Assembly (NCBI GenBank): GCA_023667845.1
Contig: JAMPIU010000095.1
Coordinates: 1-64,000, forward strand
Length of the DNA stretch: 64,000 nt
DNA from: Dehalobacter sp.
Lineage (GTDB): Bacteria > Bacillota > Desulfitobacteriia > Desulfitobacteriales > Syntrophobotulaceae
Direction of reading: 5' to 3'
Positions 7,438-16,978 of this stretch are shown in pieces; position 1 is the stretch's first letter; each line of letters opens with the position of its first letter. A program made the position numbers and the translations under genes. Under the pieces are notes generated by a model, which was not told the origin of the DNA, searched no databases, and worked only from the letters and a program-made list of their open reading frames with translations.

Positions 7438-8238
7438 ATGCAGACAATCGGATTTATCGGAACAGGCAATCTGGCATCTTCCGTGATCAAGGGGTTATCC
7501 CGGCAGGATACGGACTTCCGGATTATGGCCTATGACGTATTTCAGGAGAAAGCGGAACTCCTGGCCAAAACGTATGGTGTTGCGTATGCCTCTTTCGCCG
7601 AAACCATTCAGGGATCAGATGTTATATTTCTGGCGGTAAAGCCTAAAGATATCAAAGGTCTTCTTGACCAGCTCGCTCAGTTCAATCTTACAGGAAAACT
7701 TATTATTACGGTAGTGGCAGGAATAGGGCTGTCTGTTTACGAGCAGGCGCTTCCGGGCATTGCCGTGGTAAGGGTCATGCCCAACACGTCCAGTGCGGTT
7801 CTGCAGGCTGTATCCGGGTTGGCCAGAGGACGCTGTGTCACGGACGGACAGGCAAAAACGGCTGAGGCTATCTTTGCTGTTTTGGGAAAATTCCTGTGGA
7901 TTGACGACAGTAAAATGAATGCGCTGACTGCCGTCAGCGGCAGTGGCCCGGCCTATTTCTATTTCTTAACGGAACTGATGGCTCTGGCCGGTGAAAAGCT
8001 TGGCCTGACGAGAGACGAAGCTGAATTTCTGGCCGCAGAAACCATGGTCGGTGCAGGGAAAATGCTTGCGGAGAGCGGCAAAACTTCGCTGGAATTAAGA
8101 GAAGCTGTTACATCGCCGAACGGAACGACCTACGCGGCGCTGGAGAGCTTCCGGCAAGCCGGGCTGGCAGATATCGTCTATCAGGCTATGGAGGCCTGTG
8201 CCAAACGGGCTGAAGAGATGGAAGGAGAGTATGTTTGA
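7438..8238 (+). CDS. proC: Pyrroline-5-carboxylate reductase
   Basis: This enzyme reduces pyrroline-5-carboxylate to proline with NAD(P)H, the last step of proline synthesis. The Rossmann motif GFIGTGNLASS is at residues 5-15; the family signature AVSGSGPAYFYFL and the C-terminal TSPNGTTYAAL segment are present. The start chosen is the ATG at 7438, which has a GGGGTG SD and gives 266 residues, the usual length; the frame is open further upstream to 7312 but those codons show no conservation. It is the first gene after the T-box leader, and its stop directly abuts the proB start. Confidence 0.95.
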   Translation: MQTIGFIGTGNLASSVIKGLSRQDTDFRIMAYDVFQEKAELLAKTYGVAYASFAETIQGSDVIFLAVKPKDIKGLLDQLAQFNLTGKLIITVVAGIGLSVYEQALPGIAVVRVMPNTSSAVLQAVSGLARGRCVTDGQAKTAEAIFAVLGKFLWIDDSKMNALTAVSGSGPAYFYFLTELMALAGEKLGLTRDEAEFLAAETMVGAGKMLAESGKTSLELREAVTSPNGTTYAALESFRQAGLADIVYQAMEACAKRAEEMEGEYV

Positions 8239-9354
8239 ATGAATACCCTGAAAAGGGCGGTTTTAAAAATAGGCAGTAACAGCTTAAGCCTTGCGGAAGG
8301 CGGCATTGATGAAACGGTCATCGATCAACTGGCCGGGGTCATTGCTGAGCTGAGAAAGCAGGGGACAGATTGCATCCTGGTTACCTCCGGCGCTGTTGCT
8401 GCCGGGATGGCCAAGATGAAGCTGAAGGAACGTCCAAAGGATATTGTCGGCAAGCAGGCCACAGCGGCTGTCGGGCAGGGAATATTAATCGAAAGGTATT
8501 CGTACTATTTTGACAAATATGGGATGAGCTGTGCCCAGGTTCTTCTTTCCCGGATCGACTTGGTTGAAGCCGAACATTACCGGAATGCCAAGAATACCTT
8601 GGAGAAACTATTGAACTTCGGAGTTGTTCCGATCATCAATGAAAACGATACCGTGGTCTTCGAAGAATTATGCTTCGGGGATAATGACAGGTTATCCGCG
8701 CTGGTGGCAGGAATGGTCAATGCAGATTTGCTGGTCCTGCTGACAGATGTCGACGGTCTGTTTACAGCCAATCCAGTGTATAACCGGGAGGCTGTACTGG
8801 TTCCGAAAGTAGAGAATGTGGCAGAGGCAAAAAATCTGGCCGACGGCACAGGGTCTGCGGTTGGGACCGGAGGCATGGTCACCAAATTAAAGGCTGCTGA
8901 AATGGCAACCCGGTTCGGGACGCCGACCTTTCTGATGAATGCGTCAAGAATTGCCCAGATCAAAGACATTGCCGAAGGGAACTATCCGTTAGGGACCTAT
9001 TTCCCGCCGTTGAAGCATAAGCTTAATGGAAAAAAACGCTGGATGGCTTATGCAGCGTTATCGATGGGCACGGTTATCATTGACGCTGGTGCCGAAAAGG
9101 CCCTGCTTCATGACGGCAAGAGCCTGCTCGCTTCCGGAGTAACCGGGATCGAAGGATTTTGGGAGCGCAAAGATCTGATTAAAATAGTGAATAACCGCGG
9201 AGAAGAAATTGCCCGTGGTATTACAGAATTCAGCAGTGAAGAAACTGAAAAGGTCAAAGGATTCCACTCTGAGGAGATACGCAGGCTGATCCCGGAAATT
9301 AAAGCAGAGGAACTGGTTCACAGGGATAACCTGACGATTACGCAGGAATACTGA
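8239..9354 (+). CDS. proB: Glutamate 5-kinase with PUA domain
   Basis: ProB phosphorylates glutamate to gamma-glutamyl phosphate, the first and normally feedback-controlled step of proline synthesis. The amino-acid kinase domain (about residues 5-250) shows KIGSNSL, TSGAVAAGM, the substrate loop NENDTV and GTGGMVTK. A PUA domain covers about 275-355. The length of 371 aa is standard. The ATG follows the proC stop without a gap, so translation is probably coupled; the SD (GGAGAG) lies inside the end of proC. Confidence 0.96.
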   Translation: MNTLKRAVLKIGSNSLSLAEGGIDETVIDQLAGVIAELRKQGTDCILVTSGAVAAGMAKMKLKERPKDIVGKQATAAVGQGILIERYSYYFDKYGMSCAQVLLSRIDLVEAEHYRNAKNTLEKLLNFGVVPIINENDTVVFEELCFGDNDRLSALVAGMVNADLLVLLTDVDGLFTANPVYNREAVLVPKVENVAEAKNLADGTGSAVGTGGMVTKLKAAEMATRFGTPTFLMNASRIAQIKDIAEGNYPLGTYFPPLKHKLNGKKRWMAYAALSMGTVIIDAGAEKALLHDGKSLLASGVTGIEGFWERKDLIKIVNNRGEEIARGITEFSSEETEKVKGFHSEEIRRLIPEIKAEELVHRDNLTITQEY

Positions 9355-9490
9355 TCAAAAAAGTCAAATGATTCATTGGGCATCGGCAAAAGAAGTAATC
9401 TTGGATAGCAATGTAATGAAATATATGAGATATTGAATAAAAGAGATATCGAATAGAATGTACGGGAGATTGACAGGAGGTTGTTGAAAT

Positions 9491-10744
9491 ATGGATTTTG
9501 CTGAAGACCTTATCATGATTGGCCAGCGGGCCAAAAATGCGGCACGCAAACTGGCTTTCACTGGCACGGAAACAAAGAATAAAGCCTTACTCGCAATGGC
9601 CCAGGCGCTTCTTGACAACGAGGATGCAATTCTGGAAGCCAATGTGCTGGATGTTGCGGCAGCAGAGAAAAAAGGACTTAAAAAAAGCTTGATCAACCGT
9701 CTTCGTCTTAGCAGCGCCGGGATTTCAGATATCAGCAATGCGATCAAGGAAGTGGTCGGGCTGCCCGACCCTGTCGGCGGCGGAGAACTGTGGAAAAGGC
9801 CGAACGGTCTGGTTATTCAGAAGACGATGGTTCCGCTCGGTGTCGTGGCGATGATTTATGAAGCCCGGCCGAATGTGACGGTGGACGCAGCGGTGCTGTG
9901 TTTAAAATCCGGCAATGCCTGCATCTTACGCGGAGGCTCGGAAGCGATTGAAAGCAATAAAGTACTGGCCAGGGTGATCGCTGAAGCCGCTGAACAGAGT
10001 GGAATTCCGGAAGGTGCGATTCAGCTTATACCGAAGACGGATAGAGAGTATGCCCTGCAGCTGATGCGCATGAATAAATATATCGATGTGATCATTCCGC
10101 GGGGCGGGGCAGGACTGATTCACACAGTGGTTGAAAATTCCACCGTTCCGGTGATTGAGACGGGTACAGGGGTCTGTCATGCTTATGTTGATCTCGATGC
10201 TGATTATGAAAAGGCAGTATCGGTAGTCTTTAACGCCAAAACTCAGAAACCCGGCGTCTGCAATGCGCTGGAAACATTGCTCGTTCATGAGGCGGTGGCG
10301 GAAGAGTACCTGCCGATGATTGGAAGAAAATTTAAAGCGTACGGTGTTGAGATCCGCGGCTGTGAAAGAGTCAGAAAGATTTTGGATTATGCTATTCCGG
10401 CAACGGAAGAAGATTGGTCGACGGAGTACCTTGATTTGATCATCAGCGTTAAGGTCGTCAACAGTATCGACGAAGCGCTGGACCATATTTACACGTATAG
10501 CACGAAGCATTCTGAGACGATCATTACCGAAAACTACACGGCCTCCCAGCGTTTTTTAAATGAAATTGATGCGGCCGCGGTTTATGTTAACACTTCAACG
10601 CGTTTTACCGATGGCGGAAGATTCGGTTTTGGTGCTGAAATCGGCATTAGCACGCAGAAGCTGCATGCCCGCGGTCCGATGGCTTTGCCGGAACTGACGA
10701 CGATCAAATATATTGTTTATGGAAACGGCCATATTGTGGAATAG
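9491..10744 (+). CDS. proA: Gamma-glutamyl phosphate reductase
   Basis: ProA reduces gamma-glutamyl phosphate to glutamate semialdehyde, which cyclises to the ProC substrate. The 417-aa aldehyde-dehydrogenase fold shows the cofactor region NACILRGGSEAI and the catalytic cysteine in KTQKPGVCNALETLL (about residue 257). The C-terminus has the TDGGRFGFGAEIGIST signature. The SD AGGAGG stands 9 bases before the ATG. A 136-bp gap separates it from proB without a visible terminator, so the three genes are probably one transcript under the T-box. Confidence 0.96.
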   Translation: MDFAEDLIMIGQRAKNAARKLAFTGTETKNKALLAMAQALLDNEDAILEANVLDVAAAEKKGLKKSLINRLRLSSAGISDISNAIKEVVGLPDPVGGGELWKRPNGLVIQKTMVPLGVVAMIYEARPNVTVDAAVLCLKSGNACILRGGSEAIESNKVLARVIAEAAEQSGIPEGAIQLIPKTDREYALQLMRMNKYIDVIIPRGGAGLIHTVVENSTVPVIETGTGVCHAYVDLDADYEKAVSVVFNAKTQKPGVCNALETLLVHEAVAEEYLPMIGRKFKAYGVEIRGCERVRKILDYAIPATEEDWSTEYLDLIISVKVVNSIDEALDHIYTYSTKHSETIITENYTASQRFLNEIDAAAVYVNTSTRFTDGGRFGFGAEIGISTQKLHARGPMALPELTTIKYIVYGNGHIVE

Positions 10745-11325
10745 GCTTGATGCTGGATTTGTGGCACGCATACCAAATAGGGAGTAATATAAATAGATGT
10801 TTTCAAGTTCTGGTATGAATGCTTATAGATTTCTTCGCGCATCTTTGTGTTGCGGTGAAATCTGGCGGGTGCTATAATTTTTCAAGAGATATTCTATATT
10901 CATTCTGGTGAATATTTAGGATTTCGAAGTAAATATTGAGGTTGTTTTTGATATATTCGTGTTATCGCTGTATACTTTTTACTCTGTACCGGACCGGCTT
11001 TGGGATATTTCTTTTTGCCCATTTTGATGATCCGTGCGTGAAAGGTATGAGACCTTGAACGATTCCTTTGGATGGTTAGCACAGTGTGTTAATACCATAG
11101 ATAAGTTTCTATAAGGGGGCGATATTTTTTATTCTTTAGTTTGTGATCGTTAGTACTTGGAACAAATTTGAATGGATATATTAAAAGTTATACGTATATT
11201 TTGATATATCTAGACCGCCAAAGGCTCGACGCCAACCAAGTTTTCTTTAAAATGTAGGGAGGGATTCTTTTTTTGGGACACTGGTTGTGAATTTGAACAC
11301 AAAAAGTTACCTAAGGAGGTAAAAA
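10745..11325. other. Long intergenic region before the hydrogenase operon
   Basis: About 580 bases without a convincing gene. A minus-strand frame at 10900-11082 lacks an SD and looks like chance. The region contains a good promoter (10850-10878), which would give the hydrogenase mRNA a leader of about 440 nt. No known riboswitch was recognised. Confidence 0.5.
10850..10878 (+). promoter_or_regulatory. Sigma-A type promoter, probably for the hydrogenase operon
   Basis: TTGCGG (10850-10855) and a perfect TATAAT (10873-10878) are separated by exactly 17 bases. Confidence 0.55.
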
Positions 11326-11835
11326 ATGAGCAACAAAGTTGAAAATTGTCAATGTTGCTGTAGCGAAGAAACTGACCAACAAAAATTGGACATGATTGCT
11401 GAAGTGATCGAAAAATACAAGAATAGAGAAGGAAGCCTGATTCAAGTTCTTCATATGGCTCAGAATATTTATGGATATTTGCCTCTGGAAATCCAGAGAT
11501 TTATTGCAGAAAGTTTGAACAAGCCTTTGTCGGAGGTATCGGGCGTTGTTACTTTTTACTCTTTCTTTTCGACCCAGCCCAGAGGAAAGCACATTATCCG
11601 TGTTTGCCTTGGTACGGCTTGCTACGTAAGGGGCGGCAAGAAAATTATCGACCGTCTGGAACAGATCCTGGACATAGAAGTTGGCGGAACAACGCAAGAC
11701 AGGCTCTTCACTTTTGAGGTAGCCCGTTGTATCGGTGCCTGCGGACTGGCTCCAGCCATGATGATTGACGATGTCGTGTATAAGCAGGTTAACCCGGATA
11801 AGCTTGATAGTATCCTGAATAAATATAGAAATTAG
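11326..11835 (+). CDS. hydC: NADH-dependent [FeFe]-hydrogenase subunit, NuoE-like (HydC)
   Basis: This 169-aa subunit carries the thioredoxin-like [2Fe-2S] fold of NuoE. The helical N-terminal part (IAEVIEKYKNREGSLIQVLH, then AQNIYGYLP) is followed by the cluster ligands in CLGTACYVRGG and CIGACGLAPAMMID. Together with the next two genes it forms a trimeric NAD-linked, probably electron-bifurcating hydrogenase in the cytoplasm; this subunit relays electrons near the flavin. The N-terminus contains an extra Cys-rich NCQCCC that is not part of the usual family motif. The SD AAGGAGG stands 6 bases before the ATG. Confidence 0.9.
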   Translation: MSNKVENCQCCCSEETDQQKLDMIAEVIEKYKNREGSLIQVLHMAQNIYGYLPLEIQRFIAESLNKPLSEVSGVVTFYSFFSTQPRGKHIIRVCLGTACYVRGGKKIIDRLEQILDIEVGGTTQDRLFTFEVARCIGACGLAPAMMIDDVVYKQVNPDKLDSILNKYRN

Positions 11836-11861
11836 GGTAGGCTGGAGGTGAAATAAAGCGC

Positions 11862-14800
11862 ATGAAAGTCAATAGTGTTGCTGATTTGGATCAAATTAAA
11901 AAGGAATACAGTGAAAAACTGTCAAAGTATAATTATCAAATCCTTGTATGCGGAGGCGCAGGTTGTGTATCCTCCAACTGCGGTGAAGTATCCGCTGCGC
12001 TTGTGAAATATCTGGAAGAATACGAGCTTCAGGACAAGGTTGCAGTTAGTGAAACAGGCTGTATGGGGACTTGTGCGGTCGGTCCTGTCCTTCTTATTCT
12101 ACCTGATGAAACTTTTTATACGGATGTTAATCCCGAAAAAATGGCCGAGATCGTAAAATCTCACATTATCAACGGTACGGTGCTGGAAAAGTATACATTT
12201 TACGATCAGACGCTTGGCAAACACGTTCCCAATATTAAGGATATTGATTTTTTCAAAGACCAGGTCAAAATTGCGCTCAGAAACTGCGGTCAGATCGAAT
12301 ACGCTTCCATTGACGCTTATATTGCCAAAGACGGCTATTATGCGATTGCCAAAGCTGTGGGTGGCATGAAGCAGCAGGATGTTGTCGATGAAGTTAAAAA
12401 GTCCGGCATCAGAGGCCGCGGCGGTGCAGGGTTCCCTACAGGCATCAAATGGGAAGCTGGAATGAAATCAACGAGCGATCAGAAATTCATGGTCTGCAAT
12501 GCTGACGAAGGAGACCCTGGTGCGTTCATGGACAGAAGCGTCATCGAAGGTGACCCGCACAGTGTCATTGAAGGGATGATGCTCGGTGGTTATGCGATTG
12601 GTGCAAGCATGGGCTATGTCTATATCCGCGCGGAGTATCCGATTGCCGTTGAACGTCTGGGTGCCGCGATTGAAGAAGCCCGCGAGTGCGGCCTGCTCGG
12701 AGCGAAACTGTTTGGTTCGGATTTTGAGTTTAACCTGGAAATCCGGATTGGCGCAGGCGCTTTTGTCTGCGGTGAAGAAACATCTTTGATGGCTTCGATC
12801 GAAGGCAAACGCGGGGAACCCAAACAAAAACCACCGTTCCCGTTCGAACGCGGCTTGTTTGGCAAACCGACCATTATCAACAACGTAGAAACCTTAGCAT
12901 GCATTCCTCCGATCATTCTGAAGGGTTCGCACTGGTATTCGCAGTTTGGCACTGAAAAGAGCAAAGGCACCAAGGTCTTCGCACTGGCCGGAGATATCGT
13001 CAATACCGGTATCGTCGAAGTCCCGATGGGCATGAGCCTTGGCAATATTTTGTTCAATATTGGTGGGGGCATTCCCGGAGGTAAAAACTTCAAGGCTGCC
13101 CAGGCCGGAGGCCCTTCCGGCGGCTGTATAACAAAGGAATATCTGAATACGCCGATGGATTATGAAAATATCAGCAAAATCGGTGCCATTATGGGATCCG
13201 GCGGACTGGTCGTCATGAATGAGGATACCTGTATGGTCGATACCGCCAGGTACTTCATGGATTTCATCCAGGATGAGTCCTGCGGAAAATGCGTTCCTTG
13301 CCGTGTGGGAACCAAAAGAATGCTCGAGATCCTGGAACGCATTACCAAGGGAGAAGGCCAGGAAGGCGATATCGAACTTCTCGAAGAGCTCGGCGCTCAG
13401 ATCAAAGAAACCGCAATGTGCGGTTTGGGTCAGACGGCTCCCAATCCGGTCTTAAGCACCATCCGGTATTTCCGTGACGAATACGAAGAGCATATCAAGA
13501 ACAAATACTGCCGCGCCGGCGTATGTTCGGATTTATTCCTTTCGCCGTGTGAGAATGCCTGCCCGGCAAGCGTCAATGTACCCGGATATATGGGCTTGAT
13601 CTCGGCAGGAAGATATATCGATGCTTACAACCTTATCAGACAGGAAAATCCGTTTCCGGCTATTTGCGGAAGAATTTGCACGCACCCGTGCGAAAGCAAA
13701 TGCCGCAGGGCGCAGCTGGACGAAGCGATCTCGATTTCCGATCTGAAACGGTTCGTGGCGGATTATGCGTTCAAGCATGAGGAAGAATCCACGAAAGACA
13801 TTGTCTTTCCGAAAAACGGCAAGAGCGTCGGCATTATTGGCGCAGGTCCTTCAGGCTTGACTTGCGGCTATTACCTGGCAAGACTTGGCTATGAGGTCGA
13901 TGTTTATGAAGCAGCACCTGTGGCCGGAGGCCTACTTGCATTTGGTATTCCGGAATACAGGCTGCCCAAAGACGTGCTCAAGCATGAAATCAAACTGATT
14001 GAGCAAGTCGGCGTCAAGATCCATCTGAATACCGAAGTAGGCAATGACGTCAGCTTCGCCGGGCTGCGCAAAAAACATCATTCCATTTATATTGCAACAG
14101 GAACCCAGCTGTCCAACAAGATCAATATCCCGGGCGAAGACCTCGAAGGGGTTGTTCACGGCTTGAATTTCCTGCGCAATGTGAACCTCGGACAGGATGT
14201 GAAGATCGGTGAAACCGTGGCGATTATCGGCGGCGGCAATACTGCGATTGATGCAGCTAGAACGGCTTTAAGGTTAGGCGCTAAGAAAGTCAATGTTTTG
14301 TATAGAAGAACTATCCAAGATATGCCTGCTGATGCCAGAGAAATCTGCGATATGATTGAAGAAGGCATTGAGATTATTCCGCTGGTTGCCCCGACCCGTT
14401 TTATTGGCAAAGACAAAATCGAAGCAATTGAATGCGTCAGAATGAAGGTGAGCGGCTTTGATTCTGCCGGCAGAAGAAAACCAAAAATTGAAGAAGGATC
14501 CACTTTCACCCTGAAGGTCGATATGGTCATCCCGGCGGTCAGCCAGTCTTCGGATCTGCCGTTTGTCGGAATGGATGATGTTGAATTAACAGAGTGGGGA
14601 ACTTTTATTACGGATAAAGACACCTTGATGACCACGATGGATGGCGTATTTGCCGGCGGTGACGTTGCCAGAGGTTCCGATGTCGCAATCACGGCAATTG
14701 CAGACGGTAAGAAAGCTGCATCTTCCATTGACCTCTACCTGGGTGGCAAAGGCGTACTGAATAAAGGCGAAAAGATCGAAATTCCTGCGCCGGCAGATCA

Positions 14801-14948
14801 GGACGAACTCGTTGAGCATGCCAGATTCCCAATGGAAGTTCTTGACCCTGAAAAGAGAAAAGACTGCTTCTGCGAGGTGGCTCAAGGGTACCACAAGCTC
14901 AATGCAATTGCAGAATCTATGCGCTGTTTACGCTGTGACAGGAGGTAG
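11862..14948 (+). CDS. hydB: NuoF-like hydrogenase flavoprotein fused to a GltD-like oxidoreductase (HydB)
   Basis: This 1028-residue protein joins modules usually found in separate proteins. Residues about 1-110 are a [2Fe-2S] thioredoxin-like domain (ETGCMGTCAVGP). Residues about 130-540 are NuoF, with the NADH/FMN motifs GRGGAGFPTG (about 185) and CNADEGDPGAFMDR, and the [4Fe-4S] site ESCGKCVPCRVG (about 472). Where HydB normally ends in two ferredoxin clusters, this one continues with a Cys-rich GltD N-domain (CENACPAS, about 562; CGRICTHPCESKCRR) and a two-Rossmann FAD/NAD(P) module (GIIGAGPSGLTCGYY about 654; AIIGGGNTAIDAA about 786). A final CLRCD tail follows. The enzyme may couple NADH, a second pyridine nucleotide and H2, but this is inferred. 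Confidence 0.9.
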   Translation: MKVNSVADLDQIKKEYSEKLSKYNYQILVCGGAGCVSSNCGEVSAALVKYLEEYELQDKVAVSETGCMGTCAVGPVLLILPDETFYTDVNPEKMAEIVKSHIINGTVLEKYTFYDQTLGKHVPNIKDIDFFKDQVKIALRNCGQIEYASIDAYIAKDGYYAIAKAVGGMKQQDVVDEVKKSGIRGRGGAGFPTGIKWEAGMKSTSDQKFMVCNADEGDPGAFMDRSVIEGDPHSVIEGMMLGGYAIGASMGYVYIRAEYPIAVERLGAAIEEARECGLLGAKLFGSDFEFNLEIRIGAGAFVCGEETSLMASIEGKRGEPKQKPPFPFERGLFGKPTIINNVETLACIPPIILKGSHWYSQFGTEKSKGTKVFALAGDIVNTGIVEVPMGMSLGNILFNIGGGIPGGKNFKAAQAGGPSGGCITKEYLNTPMDYENISKIGAIMGSGGLVVMNEDTCMVDTARYFMDFIQDESCGKCVPCRVGTKRMLEILERITKGEGQEGDIELLEELGAQIKETAMCGLGQTAPNPVLSTIRYFRDEYEEHIKNKYCRAGVCSDLFLSPCENACPASVNVPGYMGLISAGRYIDAYNLIRQENPFPAICGRICTHPCESKCRRAQLDEAISISDLKRFVADYAFKHEEESTKDIVFPKNGKSVGIIGAGPSGLTCGYYLARLGYEVDVYEAAPVAGGLLAFGIPEYRLPKDVLKHEIKLIEQVGVKIHLNTEVGNDVSFAGLRKKHHSIYIATGTQLSNKINIPGEDLEGVVHGLNFLRNVNLGQDVKIGETVAIIGGGNTAIDAARTALRLGAKKVNVLYRRTIQDMPADAREICDMIEEGIEIIPLVAPTRFIGKDKIEAIECVRMKVSGFDSAGRRKPKIEEGSTFTLKVDMVIPAVSQSSDLPFVGMDDVELTEWGTFITDKDTLMTTMDGVFAGGDVARGSDVAITAIADGKKAASSIDLYLGGKGVLNKGEKIEIPAPADQDELVEHARFPMEVLDPEKRKDCFCEVAQGYHKLNAIAESMRCLRCDRR

Positions 14949-14957
14949 GGTAAAGGC

Positions 14958-16745
14958 ATGGTAAATTTAAGAATTAATAACAAAAGTGTTTCCGCTTTGG
15001 AGGGCGCGACTATCCTGGAAGCCGCGAAACAGAACAATATTCATATTCCTAACTTGTGCTATTTGGAAGGCGTTCATAAGTTTGGTTCCTGCAGACTGTG
15101 CGTTGTTGAAGTCGAAGGCGCCAAGAGCCTTCAGCCTTCCTGCATGGTTACGGTCAGAGAAGGAATGGTTGTCAAAACCAACACCGAAAAAGTCCGTAAG
15201 GCCCGGAAAGTCCTTTATGAACTGATTCTGTCCGACCATCCGAAAGACTGTCTGAACTGCGAACGCAATCAAAGCTGCGAGCTGCAGGAAATGGGTAATA
15301 TGCTCGGCGTCAGTGAAGCCCGTTTCGAAGGAAAACGTTCAGCCGGCTGCATCGACAAATCCCCTTCTATTACCCGGGATATGTCCAAATGCATTCTTTG
15401 CCGCAGATGTATCACTGTCTGCAACGAAATTCAGCAGGTTGGTATTCTGAATGCACAAAACCGCGGATTTAAGACGGTTGTCGGTCCGGCTATGGATCTG
15501 CCGATTAATTCCGTAAACTGTGCTTACTGCGGACAGTGTACGGTGGTTTGTCCTGTAGGCGCGCTGAAGGAAACCGATGCGATTCAGGATGTCTGGCAGG
15601 CGATCAATGATCCCAATAAACGCGTTGTTGTTCAGGTTGCCCCTGCGATTAGGGCTGCAATCGGCGAAGAGTTCGGGCTGGAACCCGGGACACTCGTTAC
15701 CGGCAAACTCGCTTCTGCTTTGAGAGAACTCGGCTTCGACGATGTGTTCGACACCAACTTTACGGCTGACCTGACCATTATGGAAGAAGGCACCGAATTC
15801 TTGACCAGGGTGAAAAATGCGCTGACCGGCGGCCAGGCTACCCTGCCGATGATTACAAGCTGCAGCCCGGGCTGGATCAAATATGTTGAGCATGCCTATC
15901 CGGAAGAACTTGACCATCTCTCGACCTGCAAATCCCCGCATACCATGCTTGGGGCGCTGGCGAAGTCCTATTATGCCGACAAGATCGAAGTGGATCCGAA
16001 GGACATGTATGTTGTATCGATCATGCCCTGTACGGCCAAGAAGTTCGAAATTTCCAGACCGGAAATGCAGAACAATGGCGTACCGAATGTCGATGCCGTA
16101 CTGACGACCAGAGAACTTGCCAAGATGATTAAGGAAGCCGGCATTGATTTTGTAAACCTCGAAGACAGCAAATTTGACAATCCGCTGGGTCTTTCCTCCG
16201 GTGCTGCCGATATCTTCGGCGTTACCGGCGGTGTTATGGAAGCTGCCCTGCGTACGGTTTACGAAGTGGTTACGGGACGGGAACTGCCGTTTGATAAGCT
16301 CCATGTTACTCCGATCGTTGGCCTGGAACAGATTAAGACAGCAGATGTGATCATCGAGAATCCTGTTGAAGCTTATAAGTTCCTCGACGGAGTTACGGTC
16401 AAAGTTGCTGTAACCAGTGGTCTGGCAGGAGCGAAGATCCTTCTGGACCAAATTGCCAAAGGTGAATCCCCCTATCACTTTATCGAAGTGATGGGATGTC
16501 CCGGCGGCTGCATCAGCGGCGGCGGCCAGCCCAGACCGACCACACCGGAGATTCGTCAGAAACGTCTCCAGGCTATTTATAAGGAAGATGAAGGCAAGCA
16601 GCTTAGGAAATCTCATGAGAATGAAGATGTCATGAAACTGTATGCCGAGTTTCTGAAAGAACCCAATGGCCATAAATCGCATGAACTGCTGCACACACAT
16701 TATACGCAGCGTGGAAAGTTTAATGAATATCTCTGCAAGTCGTAA
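14958..16745 (+). CDS. hydA: [FeFe]-hydrogenase catalytic subunit (HydA, group A3-like)
   Basis: The 595-aa subunit interconverts protons and H2. In order it has a plant-type [2Fe-2S] ferredoxin domain (about 1-80, CRLC), a His-Cys [4Fe-4S] site (HPKDCLNCERNQSCELQ), and two [4Fe-4S] clusters (CILCRRCITVC and CAYCGQCTVVCP). The H-cluster domain has all three signatures: TSCSPGW (about 300), MPCTAKKFE (about 355) and EVMGCPGGCISGGGQP (about 509). A small-subunit-like tail ends the protein. No signal peptide is present, so it is cytoplasmic. The gene follows hydB by 9 bp. The maturases HydE, HydF and HydG are not in the window. Confidence 0.96.
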   Translation: MVNLRINNKSVSALEGATILEAAKQNNIHIPNLCYLEGVHKFGSCRLCVVEVEGAKSLQPSCMVTVREGMVVKTNTEKVRKARKVLYELILSDHPKDCLNCERNQSCELQEMGNMLGVSEARFEGKRSAGCIDKSPSITRDMSKCILCRRCITVCNEIQQVGILNAQNRGFKTVVGPAMDLPINSVNCAYCGQCTVVCPVGALKETDAIQDVWQAINDPNKRVVVQVAPAIRAAIGEEFGLEPGTLVTGKLASALRELGFDDVFDTNFTADLTIMEEGTEFLTRVKNALTGGQATLPMITSCSPGWIKYVEHAYPEELDHLSTCKSPHTMLGALAKSYYADKIEVDPKDMYVVSIMPCTAKKFEISRPEMQNNGVPNVDAVLTTRELAKMIKEAGIDFVNLEDSKFDNPLGLSSGAADIFGVTGGVMEAALRTVYEVVTGRELPFDKLHVTPIVGLEQIKTADVIIENPVEAYKFLDGVTVKVAVTSGLAGAKILLDQIAKGESPYHFIEVMGCPGGCISGGGQPRPTTPEIRQKRLQAIYKEDEGKQLRKSHENEDVMKLYAEFLKEPNGHKSHELLHTHYTQRGKFNEYLCKS

Positions 16746-16798
16746 TCTTGCTATCACAACCGGATTTCTCAATATTTTTGCTGATTTCTTCAAATTAT

Positions 16799-16905
16799 TG
16801 CATCCTTGCACAAAATTATTTCGTGCGAGGATGCAACTGCCCTAGAAAACGCACCGTCAAGAAAGAGCCTAATGCGTAGAATGCTTAGGCTCTTTCTTTT
16901 TCTTT
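16799..16905 (+). terminator. Two tandem hairpins ending the hydrogenase operon
   Basis: The first hairpin (about 16799-16834) pairs TGCATCCTTGCAC with GTGCGAGGATGCA but lacks a T-run. The second pairs GAAAGAGCCTAA (16861-16872) with TTAGGCTCTTTC (16885-16896) and is followed by a T-rich tract, making a strong intrinsic terminator. Confidence 0.85.
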
Positions 16906-16978
16906 CCGAATGTTGTAGTATTAATTTCCAAGGAAACAGTGCAGCTTTAATTCGAGCTAAGGGTAGGTACACCGCTTG

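Noticed and set aside
15339-16811. 490-codon antisense ORF over hydA
   Set aside because: It is the complement of a fully conserved hydrogenase gene and arises from its codon bias.
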